64,000 bases of DNA from contig NC_136004.1 of assembly GCF_048128805.1 (NCBI RefSeq), positions 18,784,185 through 18,848,184 of the forward strand, read 5' to 3'. Below the pieces are notes generated by a model. The model searched no databases, had not been told where the DNA came from, and saw nothing but the letters and a program-made list of their open reading frames with translations. Both the position numbers and the translations under genes were made by a program. Position 1 is the first letter of the stretch; each line of letters starts with the position of its first letter. The stretch comes from Centroberyx gerrardi (lineage: Eukaryota > Chordata > Actinopteri > Beryciformes > Berycidae). Below are positions 1 to 11,139 of the stretch, piece by piece.

Positions 1-160
1 AGACAGTATTGTGTACTACATCACCTCTGTGCTCATGGTGTGCTTGTATGGCCTTGTGTGTGTGCTTGAAAACCACATGAAGTGTTTTTGTTGTTGTATG
101 GGGACCCACTTTGCTCACTAGCGTCACTAGTGGCCGAAAACTCTGTTGATCATCTTGTGT

Positions 161-476
161 TGGCTTACTTACTTGCTTAGTTATTTGCTAACTTACTGAA
201 TTGTTTGCTTACTTACTTGCTTAGTTACTTACTTGCTTACTTATTTACTTGCTTACTTACTTACATAGCCTACTTACTTAATTGTTTGCTGACTTATTTG
301 CTTGCTTGCTTAGTTACTGTAATATTTACTTACTTGCTTACTCACTTAGGCTACTTACTTACTTACATGTATTTACTTACTCACTTATTTACTTACTTAC
401 TTACTTACTCACTCACTCAATTACTTACTTACTCACTTACTTAGTTGCTTACTTACTTACTTACTTACTGGCATGG
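161..476. repeat. Degenerate TTAC/CTTA tetranucleotide repeat
   Basis: About 300 bases consist of imperfect TTAC/TTGC units. The long open frames across it (Leu-Thr-Tyr repeats) are by-products of the repeat and are not genes. Confidence 0.9.
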
Positions 477-635
477 TTGTTTGAACACAAAAGCTTTTTA
501 ATTGCTGACTATTTAGAAAAAGCTTCGGCTACAAGGAAGACAGCACTGTATAGATGAGATGATGTACTTATGTTCTTTTCTCTTTTTTTTTCTTTTCCAT
601 GGCCACCTAAGTGGCATGACACGTAAATAAAAAAT

Positions 636-775
636 TCATTCATTCATTCATTCATACTTACTTGCTTACTTAGGCCTACTTACTTACTTACTCACTCACT
701 TACTTACTTACTCACTTATTTACTTAATTACTTGCTTGTTTACTTACTTACTCACTTATTTACTTAATTACTTAA
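636..775. repeat. Second TTCA/TTAC tetranucleotide block
   Basis: A short run of CATT units is followed by more TTAC/TCAC units of the type seen at 161-476. The two blocks are separated by about 160 bases of ordinary sequence and may be remnants of one expanded array. Confidence 0.8.
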
Positions 776-1437
776 GAGTATCTGTTTTCACTTCAAAATA
801 GTGTAGGGTATTTTTTTACCAAGGCTCTAATGGAGTAACTTTCTGCTGAACTTTCACCCTGCTTCTACTCAACATAAAAATACAGGTTGATCCGTGTGTG
901 TTTCTCACTTGTGATATCTCATTGAGCTCAGTGGGGAAACATATAGGCCTATTTTCAACATACTTCCTCCAAGTGCCAAGACTTTGCCCAATGTCCGCTA
1001 TCAGAGCATGACAAGCTTGATCTAAAAAGAGAAGTGATGAAAGCAAAAATGCAAGACTGCACTTTACTCAAGACTGCAGCAGCATTTTGTATCAGCTTCT
1101 TAGTGAATACAACATGACAAACAATGTCTGTAACTTATTTGTGTCAGATGTGACAAATTTAATCACATCGTATTGGATTTACTTAAAAAGCTGATGCAAA
1201 ATTCTGACACAGTATTTTTAATAGGAACAACTATTTTAGGGAGAATTTAATCTAGATGGGTCTATTTAGCAACAAACCTATAAAACCTAACCTACCAAAC
1301 ACCAAACTAAGGAGGAGTGGCATGTGATCCCTGGTGGGCCATAGGCTACTACACTAATACTCTGTGGACCAAAACATCCTTTCTGTTGTTCAGTTTTCCA
1401 CTGAGCACTAAAATGGAATTAAAGCAATCATCATTAA

Positions 1438-1438
<1 letters not shown>

Positions 1439-1498
<60 letters not shown>

Positions 1499-1500
1499 TT
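1439..1500. repeat. (TATC)n(TGTC)n compound microsatellite
   Basis: Seven or so TATC units pass directly into about eight TGTC units, a compound tetranucleotide microsatellite. Confidence 0.9.
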
Positions 1501-3117
1501 TTTAGAATAACATGTATCACACATTTGATTAATGCACTATTTTGCACTATTTTGCATAACCTGGTATTGTAGGCTACATCAGGTCTGTCATAGGGCCAGG
1601 AATGGATAGATGTACTTTCAAAATGTAATCCATTACAGATTAGGCTACTATTACCGAGAAATTACTGTTATTACGTAATCTTTTAAGTGCAATTTGGTTA
1701 GCCTACTTCGATTATGTTTGTGTAACTTTGCCTCCTAAATCCTTAGAATATAAAGTAAAAATGCATTCCAAAATCTAGGCTGTACTTTGAATAGTGTTTT
1801 TAGTATCACACTTTCAAGATCTTCCTATAATGTGGTTTGGAGTATGATGATCTCAAAACTCAAAACATATTTTCCCTCAAAGCATGCTTCTGATTCAACC
1901 AACGAGCAATTTTCCCCACTAGTGCAGTCGGATTACTAACGACAAATCACTATAATAGGCTACATTCATATAGGGTCTTGTAGAGCGTTTATATGCTAAA
2001 CATTTTCTTCTATCTGTACCATAATGAGCTGATCAATGGATTGCAGATGAGAAAGACTGAAACGAAAGGGAACATGGACACAACATCATGCAGAAGGACA
2101 AGCCATATTCCGCAAAAGCTTAGAGGAATGGATCTTTATGGAGTTGAATCTGAATTTTTTACCTTATCCATCGCATCATGACGAGGATCCATGTCATACA
2201 TTTATACATTTCCTGCCGACCATGCTCTGCGGTGGAAGAGTAGGCTAATCGTCCTTTCCAGGTAGATTCAGGAGTTCTTTTTTAAGATTCCAAGATTCTG
2301 CTTTAACGGTGCAGCAACTCCAAGTCCGTGCAGTCTAAATACAATTTTAATCCGCTAAATTGAATCGGCTAAACTTTATCGTATTCCCGGCATTTTTGAC
2401 CAAAATCACGATGCATTCAATTGCGAGTCTTTAACACGTCTTACATACTTGTAGTATTTTGCACGACTTTTAAGCTATTTGTCGTTGAATTTAAATCTTT
2501 CGGAAAAGCAGGGCAGATTTTAATTTTATGAATAACCTATGGATTCATCTCCGTTCTTGCACACAGCAGGTCCAGTCAGCATCCTCATGGGCACATTGGA
2601 TGTGCCATATGGTAATCAGCTCCAACAGTCAATTAGCCAAGAAAAAACAGATTATGCATGAAAATTCCCAGCCTAACCTTCATTCCACTATGCGACTTTA
2701 TAAATTCTGAGGACTAGTAGGCTAGGCTACATTTAAGGAAAACATTGAGCAGGTATGCAGTAGGCTATGTAGTTGGCCCTCTCACTGACATTGTTGCTTT
2801 AACATCTATGGCAACCAAACCTTGATTCTAGGAAAAAATAAAACATTTCTTGCCCTGCCACAACCGTCTGTCAACAGATGCGCCTAAAGGGCTACTCTGT
2901 TTCCATGCCAAAACCTTTTCAATATGTTGCCCTGGAAATGAATTTACCGGCACACTTCTGCCATGGAAAACACTTACCACTGAGGTAAGTGGCCAGGAGG
3001 AAATTGTTAAATGGAGCAAAATCACCTGGGAAAACATCAAATTATGGTGCCAGATCTTTGGTAGAAAAGACATTGGTAACGTCATTACCTAAGCTGTTCA
3101 CTTTTCTAATACTATTA

Positions 3118-3175
3118 GCCTACTACTACTACTACTACTACTACTAGCCTACTACTAATAATAATAATAATAGCA
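3118..3175. repeat. (CTA)n/(ATA)n trinucleotide tract
   Basis: About nine CTA units are followed, after a short interruption, by ATA units. Confidence 0.85.
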
Positions 3176-3459
3176 ATCATAATAATAAAAATGACATCAC
3201 ATCAATATTATTAATTTATACATTAATGAATGAGGGATAGTAGGCCTATCCCTGCTATGATTAGCCTGTCATTAGGCTGCACAAAAAAGGTTCTGCATTA
3301 CAATAACTGTATTGCCTGATGGAGACGGGGATGTTAAGCACATGGAGTAAATGAGAGTTATAAGCAATAAAGTTTCCTATTGCAATGATTATAACTTCAT
3401 TGTAGGGCTATAAATATGGCTTTACATCAACAGGTTGTTTCTTTCTAACAGGAACTTTC

Positions 3460-4157
3460 GTACACCGGTGTGTGTTTCCGACGGAGACATTCATGTGTTG
3501 GACTGTTTGAGGATCGTGACGTGGTGATTGGTCGTTGACTAGCATCTTGAAAACTATTTAGTTAGCGTTAGCTTTTTTTTAGATTGAAAGCTTGTCAGAG
3601 TTCCGGGATACCAACACATTTTCGTTACTGTGGAATAAAAACATCCGCTGTTTCTCCTAAGGAGGAATCAAACTCTTTGGTGCTGTTTTGTCTGGTAAGG
3701 CCTTCAAAGACCAGATAGCGCTAGCCAACAACATTAACTTAGCTAGGCTAGTTTGTCTTGACTTGCTTTTAAAATGTATCTAAGTCGTTGTAAACTTAGA
3801 TATCCAAGCTAACATTACTCTCTGGTAATATTTTACTAGTTACTGACAGTTAACCAGCTATCATCATCATGACCAAGGCGAGTAGTACTTTAGCAGATCA
3901 TGATTTACAATAGCAGGTTAGCTAGCTAGCTATAAGGCGACCACTTTTACAGCTAGTCAGCTGCATTTCAATCAGTAACGTTAGCGCAGCGGGCAAGCTT
4001 TCTTTAGCTGCGTTAATGTTAGCAAGCTAGCGTAAGCTGGATACGGATAATGCTCTCATGTGATTGTGCTTGTGTCATTTTGTAAAGCAGATCACCGGGC
4101 CCTCTGATCGTATCTACTGTCTGTGTACTGATTAACCATAACTGATCCGGCGCCAGC
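3460..4157 (+). promoter_or_regulatory. ykt6: Probable ykt6 promoter and 5' UTR
   Basis: The region is richer in CG than its surroundings. It contains a CRE-like TGACGT (3517-3522) beside a reverse CCAAT box (ATTGG, 3527-3531). A strong donor (GTAAGG, from 3695) and an acceptor (AAGCAG ending 4090) would define a non-coding first exon ending at 3694 and a second exon starting at 4091 that carries the ATG at 4158. Numerous GCTAGC, GTTAGC and AGCTAG words fill the putative first intron. The exact transcription start cannot be read from the sequence. Confidence 0.5.
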
Positions 4158-7100
4158 ATGAAGCTCTACAGTCTCAGCATCCTTCACAAAGGAGTGACCA
4201 GAGCCAATCTCCTCAAAGCGGCCTACGACCTCTCCTCCTTCAGCTTCTTTCAGCGCTCCAGGTGGGGCTGACTGACAAAAATATAATTGACTTTAGTTAC
4301 CTTGTATTTCTCAAGTACGCTCGGATGCTTACCATTTATTGGAAAGTATACAGTACGCGGTGGCATTTTAGTGTTCTCTTTTTAGTTTGATTTTGCAGTA
4401 AAACTAGCAATTTGTCCGTCAATGATATCCTTGTCTTGGTTGGTGTAGTGTCCAGGAGTTCATGACCTTCACCAGTGCCTTGATTGTTGAGCGGACATCA
4501 CATGGAACCCGTGCCTCTGTCAAAGAACAAGGTAAAAATGAGAACATGCAGTCCAGTCTGAAAGATTTTTCATCTTTATCCAATTTCACCACAAACTTCG
4601 GTAGTTGGCTAATGGATTCCTAATGCAAAGGGTGTCGTTTTTCCAGTTTTTGATGCTTCATCTAATTTGTTAAAACTGCTTTGGTGCCTCTTTCTCTATG
4701 CTCAGATAATTCTCAGTAGGTTGTGAGGGTGTGGCCCATCACCATCCACTTTGTGTTGTCATCAAGTCTGAAGCATCTAGTTAACATTGACAATACAGTC
4801 AGCGCTAAAGTAAATTATTTTTTTGAGGAAAAAAAACAAACTACTGTGAAAATCATGATATATTTGAAATGCCACATGTCAAATTTAATAAGAAATATAA
4901 AGTATGAGCCTTGGTTTATCAACACAGAGGTCTCTCTCTCACTTTCTCTTTCTTTCTCTCTCTGCTACTGGCACACAGACCAGGTCCTTTGCTTTTGTCA
5001 ATTTTGTATACTTAACTATATTAGTCAGAACAATATCATGCATGTTAAAGATAAGGAAAGAAGTGAGAAACTGCCACATAACTGACATGTTACACCAGGC
5101 TACGTTACTCTTGCCAGCCACCAAGGCAAGCTCTCAGTTGCCTTTCTCCTCTCTCCTGGTACGCAACACATAAACACTCACTCTACTCCCTCAGCATCAA
5201 ATACACCTAGTTATCAAAATGGCAGACATATCTCATAACACTTTATGGAGCTTGTGTTAACCAAAATTAATGTTAACAAATGCCAGGGCAAGCGCAGCCC
5301 CGATGCATGATTCTGCATTCAAAACTCTGTCAGTTTAATGTTGCCTTTCTTACAAAGGGACATACCTGCGTGAATTTACTTCATCATGCCCTAAGTTAAA
5401 CAATACCATGACATTGGGAAATGTGATTGTCGTTCCATTGTCTTTAAGTGACTTTGTTTTGATCACACCTTGTTTCTCCTCCCTTCAGAGTATCTGTGCC
5501 ACGTGTATGTGAGAAATGACAATCTGAGTGCTGTGGTCATAGCAGATACTGAATACCCACAGAGAGTCTGTTTCACATTGCTAGACAAGGTGAGTACAGA
5601 CTGCAGATACATAAGATACTGTTTGTTTACCATTATTCCTTGCATTTTGCAGCCAGCTTCAATATTGATTACTGTCTGCCTTTGTAGGTATTAGAGGAGT
5701 TCTCCAGGCAAGTGGATAGTATAGACTGGCCTTCTGGTACCCCTGAAACCATCAACTACAAAGCCCTGGATATTCACCTTTCTAAATACCAGGTTCATGT
5801 GTGATCTATTTACTTAAATAAAAGAACCATCAACGGAAAACACCAACATTTTGGCAAATGGCAGACTACGATTGTGTGCTGAGAAAACTATTAAATTCAC
5901 TTTTGTGCCTCCAGAGTTGCTGAATTTCCTCACTCTCAAAGGATGAAATTACCATCTGCCAGATGATGTCACCAACTGTTGTACTCTATATTATAAGGTG
6001 ACATCACCTGGGCACCAGGTTTGGTGATAAGTGACTCTTTAATAGTGGAGGCATGAAAGTGAAATTCATGCCGATCCTTTTGTGGCACGATGATTGGACG
6101 ATCAAGGAGCTTGTTTGCCAGATGTTGGTGTATTCCTTTCCTGGATATAATCAACATGTAGCTTTAAAACAATTTGTATAATGGAAAGACGGTGATGCCT
6201 GACGGCTTCTTTTTCTTCCCAGAACCCCAGGGAAGCAGATGCAATGACCAAAGTGCAGGCTGAGCTGGATGAGACAAAGATCATTTTGGTAAAATACCAC
6301 CTTAAGCTGGGACACACTACATGACTCAACAGGCTGAAATTGGTAGACATCACACACTTCAAGACTGGAATTGGCAGATTTTTTCATCTTCTGATGTAGC
6401 ATCACACACAAGTTGGATTTGGGGATCACACCCTCCCTGGGTCCTAACCTGAGAGGAGAAAGCAGAGTTTTCACTCAGAGCTCGTTTCCGGGTACCACAA
6501 ATGTCAATGACAATGTCAATAGAGTCTATTGTCAGTGTATTTGCATTAATGGGGAAAGTTGTGAGGTATGGCCTCCTGTTGCAGATATCTTCTGTTTAAA
6601 AAAAAAATAATAAAAAAGTTCCAAGTTTAATTTAAATGAAACTTGAGACCAAATTACACCCAAGCTGGAAGTATTAACATCTTGAGCTACAAATTACATT
6701 TTGAGTAGGTTTTGAGGAAAACGTTGTTTCAGTTTTGTCCACCTCTGTCACTATGGTAGCAGCGTTATGCTTGGGGCAGAAGTAAAGGCGCACACATAAA
6801 GGTTAATGGCAACATTTTCAAACCAGAAGGTGGCCTATCACCAGCTCTCACATGAATACACAGAAACAAAACAGCTGGAGCATTTTTACTCCCTGTCATT
6901 TTCCATTCTCTCTCTCTCTCTCACTCAACTCTTATTGGCTATTGCTGGTCCTCGTCCGGATTTGAGTTGTTGACCAGCTCACACTACAGGACCACGTCGA
7001 GACGAGATTCAAGTCATAAAAATCATATCGGTCAGGTCTCTAAAATCAGTCGAGGTAGTCAAATCCTGGCTATAATCGGCTGAAAGTTATGCAGTGTGTC

Positions 7101-7421
7101 CCCAGTGTCTCACGTCATACTCTGTTTAACATTACACACCATCTAGTACAACTAATAAATGTTTTGTCTCTGTAGCACAACACCATGGAAAGTCTGTTGG
7201 AGAGAGGAGAGAAACTGGATGATCTTGTGGCAAAGTCGGAGCACCTGGGAAACCAGTCCAAAGCCTTCTATAAGACTGTAAGTACTGGAGCCTCGGCTGA
7301 TAACAGTGGACTGTTTGTCTCTATGCTGAACAGACATTCTCCAGTCTTTGTTTAGGTGCTTGACTGTGTTCATTTAACCCCGCAGGCACGGAAGCAAAAC
7401 TCATGCTGTGAAATCATGTGA
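4158..7421 (+). CDS. ykt6: YKT6 R-SNARE (prenylated v-SNARE homolog)
   Basis: Seven coding exons join in phase: 4158-4261, 4449-4531, 5489-5589, 5688-5792, 6223-6288, 7176-7277 and 7386-7421, all with GT-AG borders. They give 198 residues, the usual length of vertebrate YKT6. The start MKLYSLSILHKG opens an N-terminal longin domain (about 1-130). A SNARE motif follows (about 138-192), with the central-layer arginine in LLERGEKLDDLV (R163). The protein ends in a cysteine pair and CAAX box (C194, C195, CEIM) instead of a membrane span. In the family these cysteines are palmitoylated and prenylated, so the protein cycles between cytosol and ER/Golgi/vacuolar membranes and acts in SNARE fusion and autophagosome-lysosome fusion. 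The acidic residue inside the CAAX box differs from the human CAIM as I remember it. Assignment is very secure. Confidence 0.97.
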
Positions 7422-10080
7422 TGCTGCTGCCTAGTCCTCGTGGACATGCCTCTCTCTGCCTTTCTGCTTTTCCTACAACTCCCATCATGCACCAGCCACC
7501 AGCTCTCAGCACAAAGGACAGAATGAATGCTGTCCCACCCAGGACGGGGCGCCAGGACAGAGCAAGAAGGGGTGGAAGGTGGTGGCCAGTCTAGATGTGA
7601 AATATCTGGACTCTGACTGATGGGGGCTGAAGGACTGATGGGGTTTGGTCAGGGAAAAAGTAATATTTGAATTATTTTAACCTTTCAAAGGGTAAACATC
7701 TTTGTGGTGTTTCAATACCAGCTGAGGACATAATAGTGTGATCTTGTGTATTGGTGGTGTGTTGTTGAAATGTCTTCAAAACATTTAATGTATTCAGATT
7801 GAATCAATTCTTAATGGAGTTTGATCTCAGCTCTATGGAAATTTTGAAAGGGGATTAACTAAGTTTGTCTGTGCTTTCGCTTCAAGGCAACTCTGACAAT
7901 CTCATGTTCTTATCTTTTGAACTAATGTCACTGCTGAGGTGAAATCCTCCAAGACAGAAGTAAGCTGTTTTCCTTGCAGACATACCTTATTCTGCCCACT
8001 AGGTGGCCCTATTTGTTCACTCCTGCATTGAGGCCATAAGGGTATCTTTTCAATGGGCCTCCATGTTGAGGTAATTCCAGAAACTGTAATGTGAGCCAAG
8101 ACAGCAGCAAGTGGCTGCTTGGACATGTGAGATTGAAATCCCACTGAATTGTACAATGATTTTTAAGCATCTTTGGTTTTCTAGATTGGGTTAAGTTATG
8201 TGATTTTCTTGCATTTCATAGTGTGAACACTTAAAAAAAACATTCCCACTTTGGGTGATTGTGTTATTGCCTGGTGATGCTGATGAGAAGTGGGAGTAGG
8301 GATGCAAAATATAGAATAGATAGATGTTCTCCATAGACCGAGCCTTATTGCAGTATGGCGTACATGTAATCCCCTGTCCTGTTAAAGACTGTGCAGTCTA
8401 ATGAGGACAGGTTTTGTGAGCTTTTCTGTTTTACACTCAGTATACAGTAGCCATACTCTTTCTTTTTTATAGCCAAGATACATGAAGCTGGTCATTAGAG
8501 CTCATGACACCCACTTGGGTCTCATCTGTCCAGGGCTTGTATGTATCAGACCCCTCAAACCTGTGATCACTGACATTTTACCATCGTATTCATTGTGGTC
8601 AAAAAGCAAATCTGATCCTTGACCAGCACTCTGACGTCAGATGCCATCAAAGGTCCACATTCTCTCTGGCTACCTTTTCTGTGCTGGTTGAGTTTTATGT
8701 AAAATGGGTATAATTAATGTGTGAAAAGAGATAACAGGGCTCTGTAGAGTGATGCCACTGTAATTTGGGTGATTTCACAGGCCTGACATGGTATGATACA
8801 CTCCACATTGATCACACAGCTGTTATTTCTCCCCGCTGTCAGTATCATTTGCAAAGTACTCAGTTTGCTTTGGATGGATCTCTGAATGGGTAGAAATCCC
8901 TTCAGGTGCTTGCAGTACAGAACTGTTGATCAACTTAAGACGAAGAGATGCCTTTGGTTCTGTATTTTAGATGTTTCTCTGCTTTGTTTCTGCTGTATGT
9001 ATGACTTTTGCTGATGTACAACGTGTAGACTGCATTGATGTCCGTGTGACTGTGGTTGTGTGAGGACTGGTGTGTGTGTGTGATCTGAGTTGCTCTTAAT
9101 GCTTTTACAGTATAAACTTCTGTGCAATAGCTCTGCAGACTGTCGGTTGATGTCTCTTTTAATAGGGAGCATAAACGGCAAACAATATTTCCCATAAAGG
9201 ACAGTAACTTGACCTTTGTATATTCTTATGACTAACTCTCTCCCATGTGAAGCTTGTCCAGGGGTATTTGTGAACCATTTGTTTAAAGTTGGATTTTCTT
9301 GCAAAGTTTTAAATGTGCTGAATTTGGAAATACATCGAATATACGGAATTATGCTGTAGCTTTTTACAGTTCAAGTTTCACTGTCCAGTGTGTTAAATTA
9401 AACAGTCTGCATTACAATTTATAATCCAGTTATCGTCTGCAAATTGAAAGCAAGGATCGAATTTATGAACAGTCTTTTCTGTCTGTATTAACATTTTGTT
9501 TTGGAACTTTGAGTCACTGAAACTAACTGTTTACAGAACATGTAATCTTGCCTAGATAAAGAAGAAAAAAATGGCTTCTGGTGTGCCATGTCTGTTTTTT
9601 TTTTATCAGGAATTCACGCTGCAGTTATTTATCTGAAGTGGCAATAACGTATCGCAGGAAATCCGCTTACAAGTGATAGGTGTGAAAAGTTGCCCCGTGC
9701 AGGTGCAGACCGTGTTTTTGAAGCCTACAGCCTACGTCACACATACAGTATATTTATCAGCAAACTAAAGGCTGTGTGGTGTTTTCCCTCCGCCTTTCTA
9801 TTCTGCAAGGTCAGCTGATGAGAAACTGATGCCTTCAAGTGTTGTCAGAGAGAACATGAACGATCCCAAAATGTGGCAAATAAATACCACCATGAAATGT
9901 GACTTAGGCGGCGGTGAGCATGGAGGCCGTTTCAACAAATTGTTTTTTATTGTTATACTATATGTTATTGCTTGGCATTCTATGTCAGTTAGTATTGGTG
10001 TAGCATAATGTTTCTACCTGCACTCTAACGTTTTGCTGTCACATTTTTTTGTTTTGAATAAACATGGATTACATGCCTGA
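7422..10080 (+). other. ykt6: ykt6 3' UTR (probable extent)
   Basis: About 2.6 kb follow the ykt6 stop codon without a credible coding exon. The first good AATAAA signal close to a gene boundary is at 10057-10062; a weaker candidate lies near 9880. Open frames on the opposite strand (for example around 8930-9304) have no recognisable domains. The full extent is inferred. Confidence 0.5.
10057..10062 (+). promoter_or_regulatory. ykt6: Candidate ykt6 polyadenylation signal
   Basis: AATAAA stands about 280 bases upstream of the next + strand start codon and at the end of the ykt6 3' region. Confidence 0.5.
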
Positions 10081-10339
10081 TCCTCTGTGTTCTGTGCCGT
10101 TTGGTCTCAAAAAATAATATAACAGCCTATAAAAACAAGCACTTTTATCCGCTTCTTTGCGGGATACGTACACAAGACCGAAGATCTGGAACGAACGAGC
10201 AGCACCTGAAGGCAGCGCGAGAGGCGCTTCTCCCTGCACAGCTGAAGTGAGGAGAAAACAGCATGAACTGATGGAAGACTGACCGGAGCCTCGGAAATGT
10301 GGACGGAGGTGAAAAACAAGAGCAAGACTCTCGTCAGTG

Positions 10340-11098
10340 ATGGAAACCGCTCAGAGGTAAGAGAAAACAGCCTGGAAGTAGTTCACCTGGAGAAATCCGC
10401 GCATTTACTGTTTCCAGTACTTACCAGAACATGCCAAAACAAAACAGCACTGGTGAACGAGTGACTTTCTCTGCAGGTCAGCAAATGATCAGCAGTCGTG
10501 CAAATGTTATCCACTCCACATTACGACTGCTACAACTTGGCAATTTACTCCCATCTTACTCCCTTCTGTTTTTACAAGCCTGCAATGAGTATTTCATTAA
10601 ACCCTCTCAACTTAAATCATTTACCTAGACTCATGCTTCCGTGAGCTGCAGCAGAGCCTGTTGCGACGCGACGCAAATGTTTTGGAAATATATGGCCCAT
10701 TTATGTTTTCTTATCTTGCTCCAGTCGTGGCCCTGCACTCTGATTTTCCACATTGTAGGACTTCCTGTAATGAGTCCCCCCCTCCCCTCCCTTAGGCTAG
10801 CTATCTTATCTATTCATCGCGTCTTTTTCTTTCTTTATTTCCTCCTTTGTCTCCTCCGTATTCCAAATATCATAAGTGGGTAATTCAGCTAATCCAAACA
10901 AGATATGCATTTTTGCACAGTCAAGTTGTGGAGTGGGGTGGTGTGTCATGTCCTGCCTGTGACTTCTGCTCCACATTTCTTCAAAAACATGAATGTGTTT
11001 TGCTGCACTTTCAGATGGCTGACCCAGAACTCACTTGGCAACTCTTAAATGCTGTTCAGCAGAGAAATGGTGAGGTTTTACAGGCTTTCGTTACTGAC

Positions 11099-11139
<41 letters not shown>

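Larger units (their letters stand above)
1..3420. other. Gene-poor spacer upstream of ykt6
   Basis: I find no supportable exon on either strand. Open frames here are short and either low-complexity, because they cross tetranucleotide repeats, or without recognisable protein features. The stretch holds the TTAC-type repeats at its left end, a TATC/TGTC repeat, a CTA/ATA trinucleotide tract and many copies of the word TAGGCTA or TAGGCCTA. A decayed fragment with the words TAATCCATTACA and TTACGTAATC at about 1625-1690 looks like a dispersed fish repeat. Confidence 0.7.

Noticed and set aside
205..557. Open frames of repeated Leu, Thr and Tyr
   Set aside because: They are translations of the tetranucleotide repeat, with no coding signature.
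2828..3092. Overlapping 80-85 residue frames on both strands
   Set aside because: No domain, splice context or codon pattern supports coding; probably chance.
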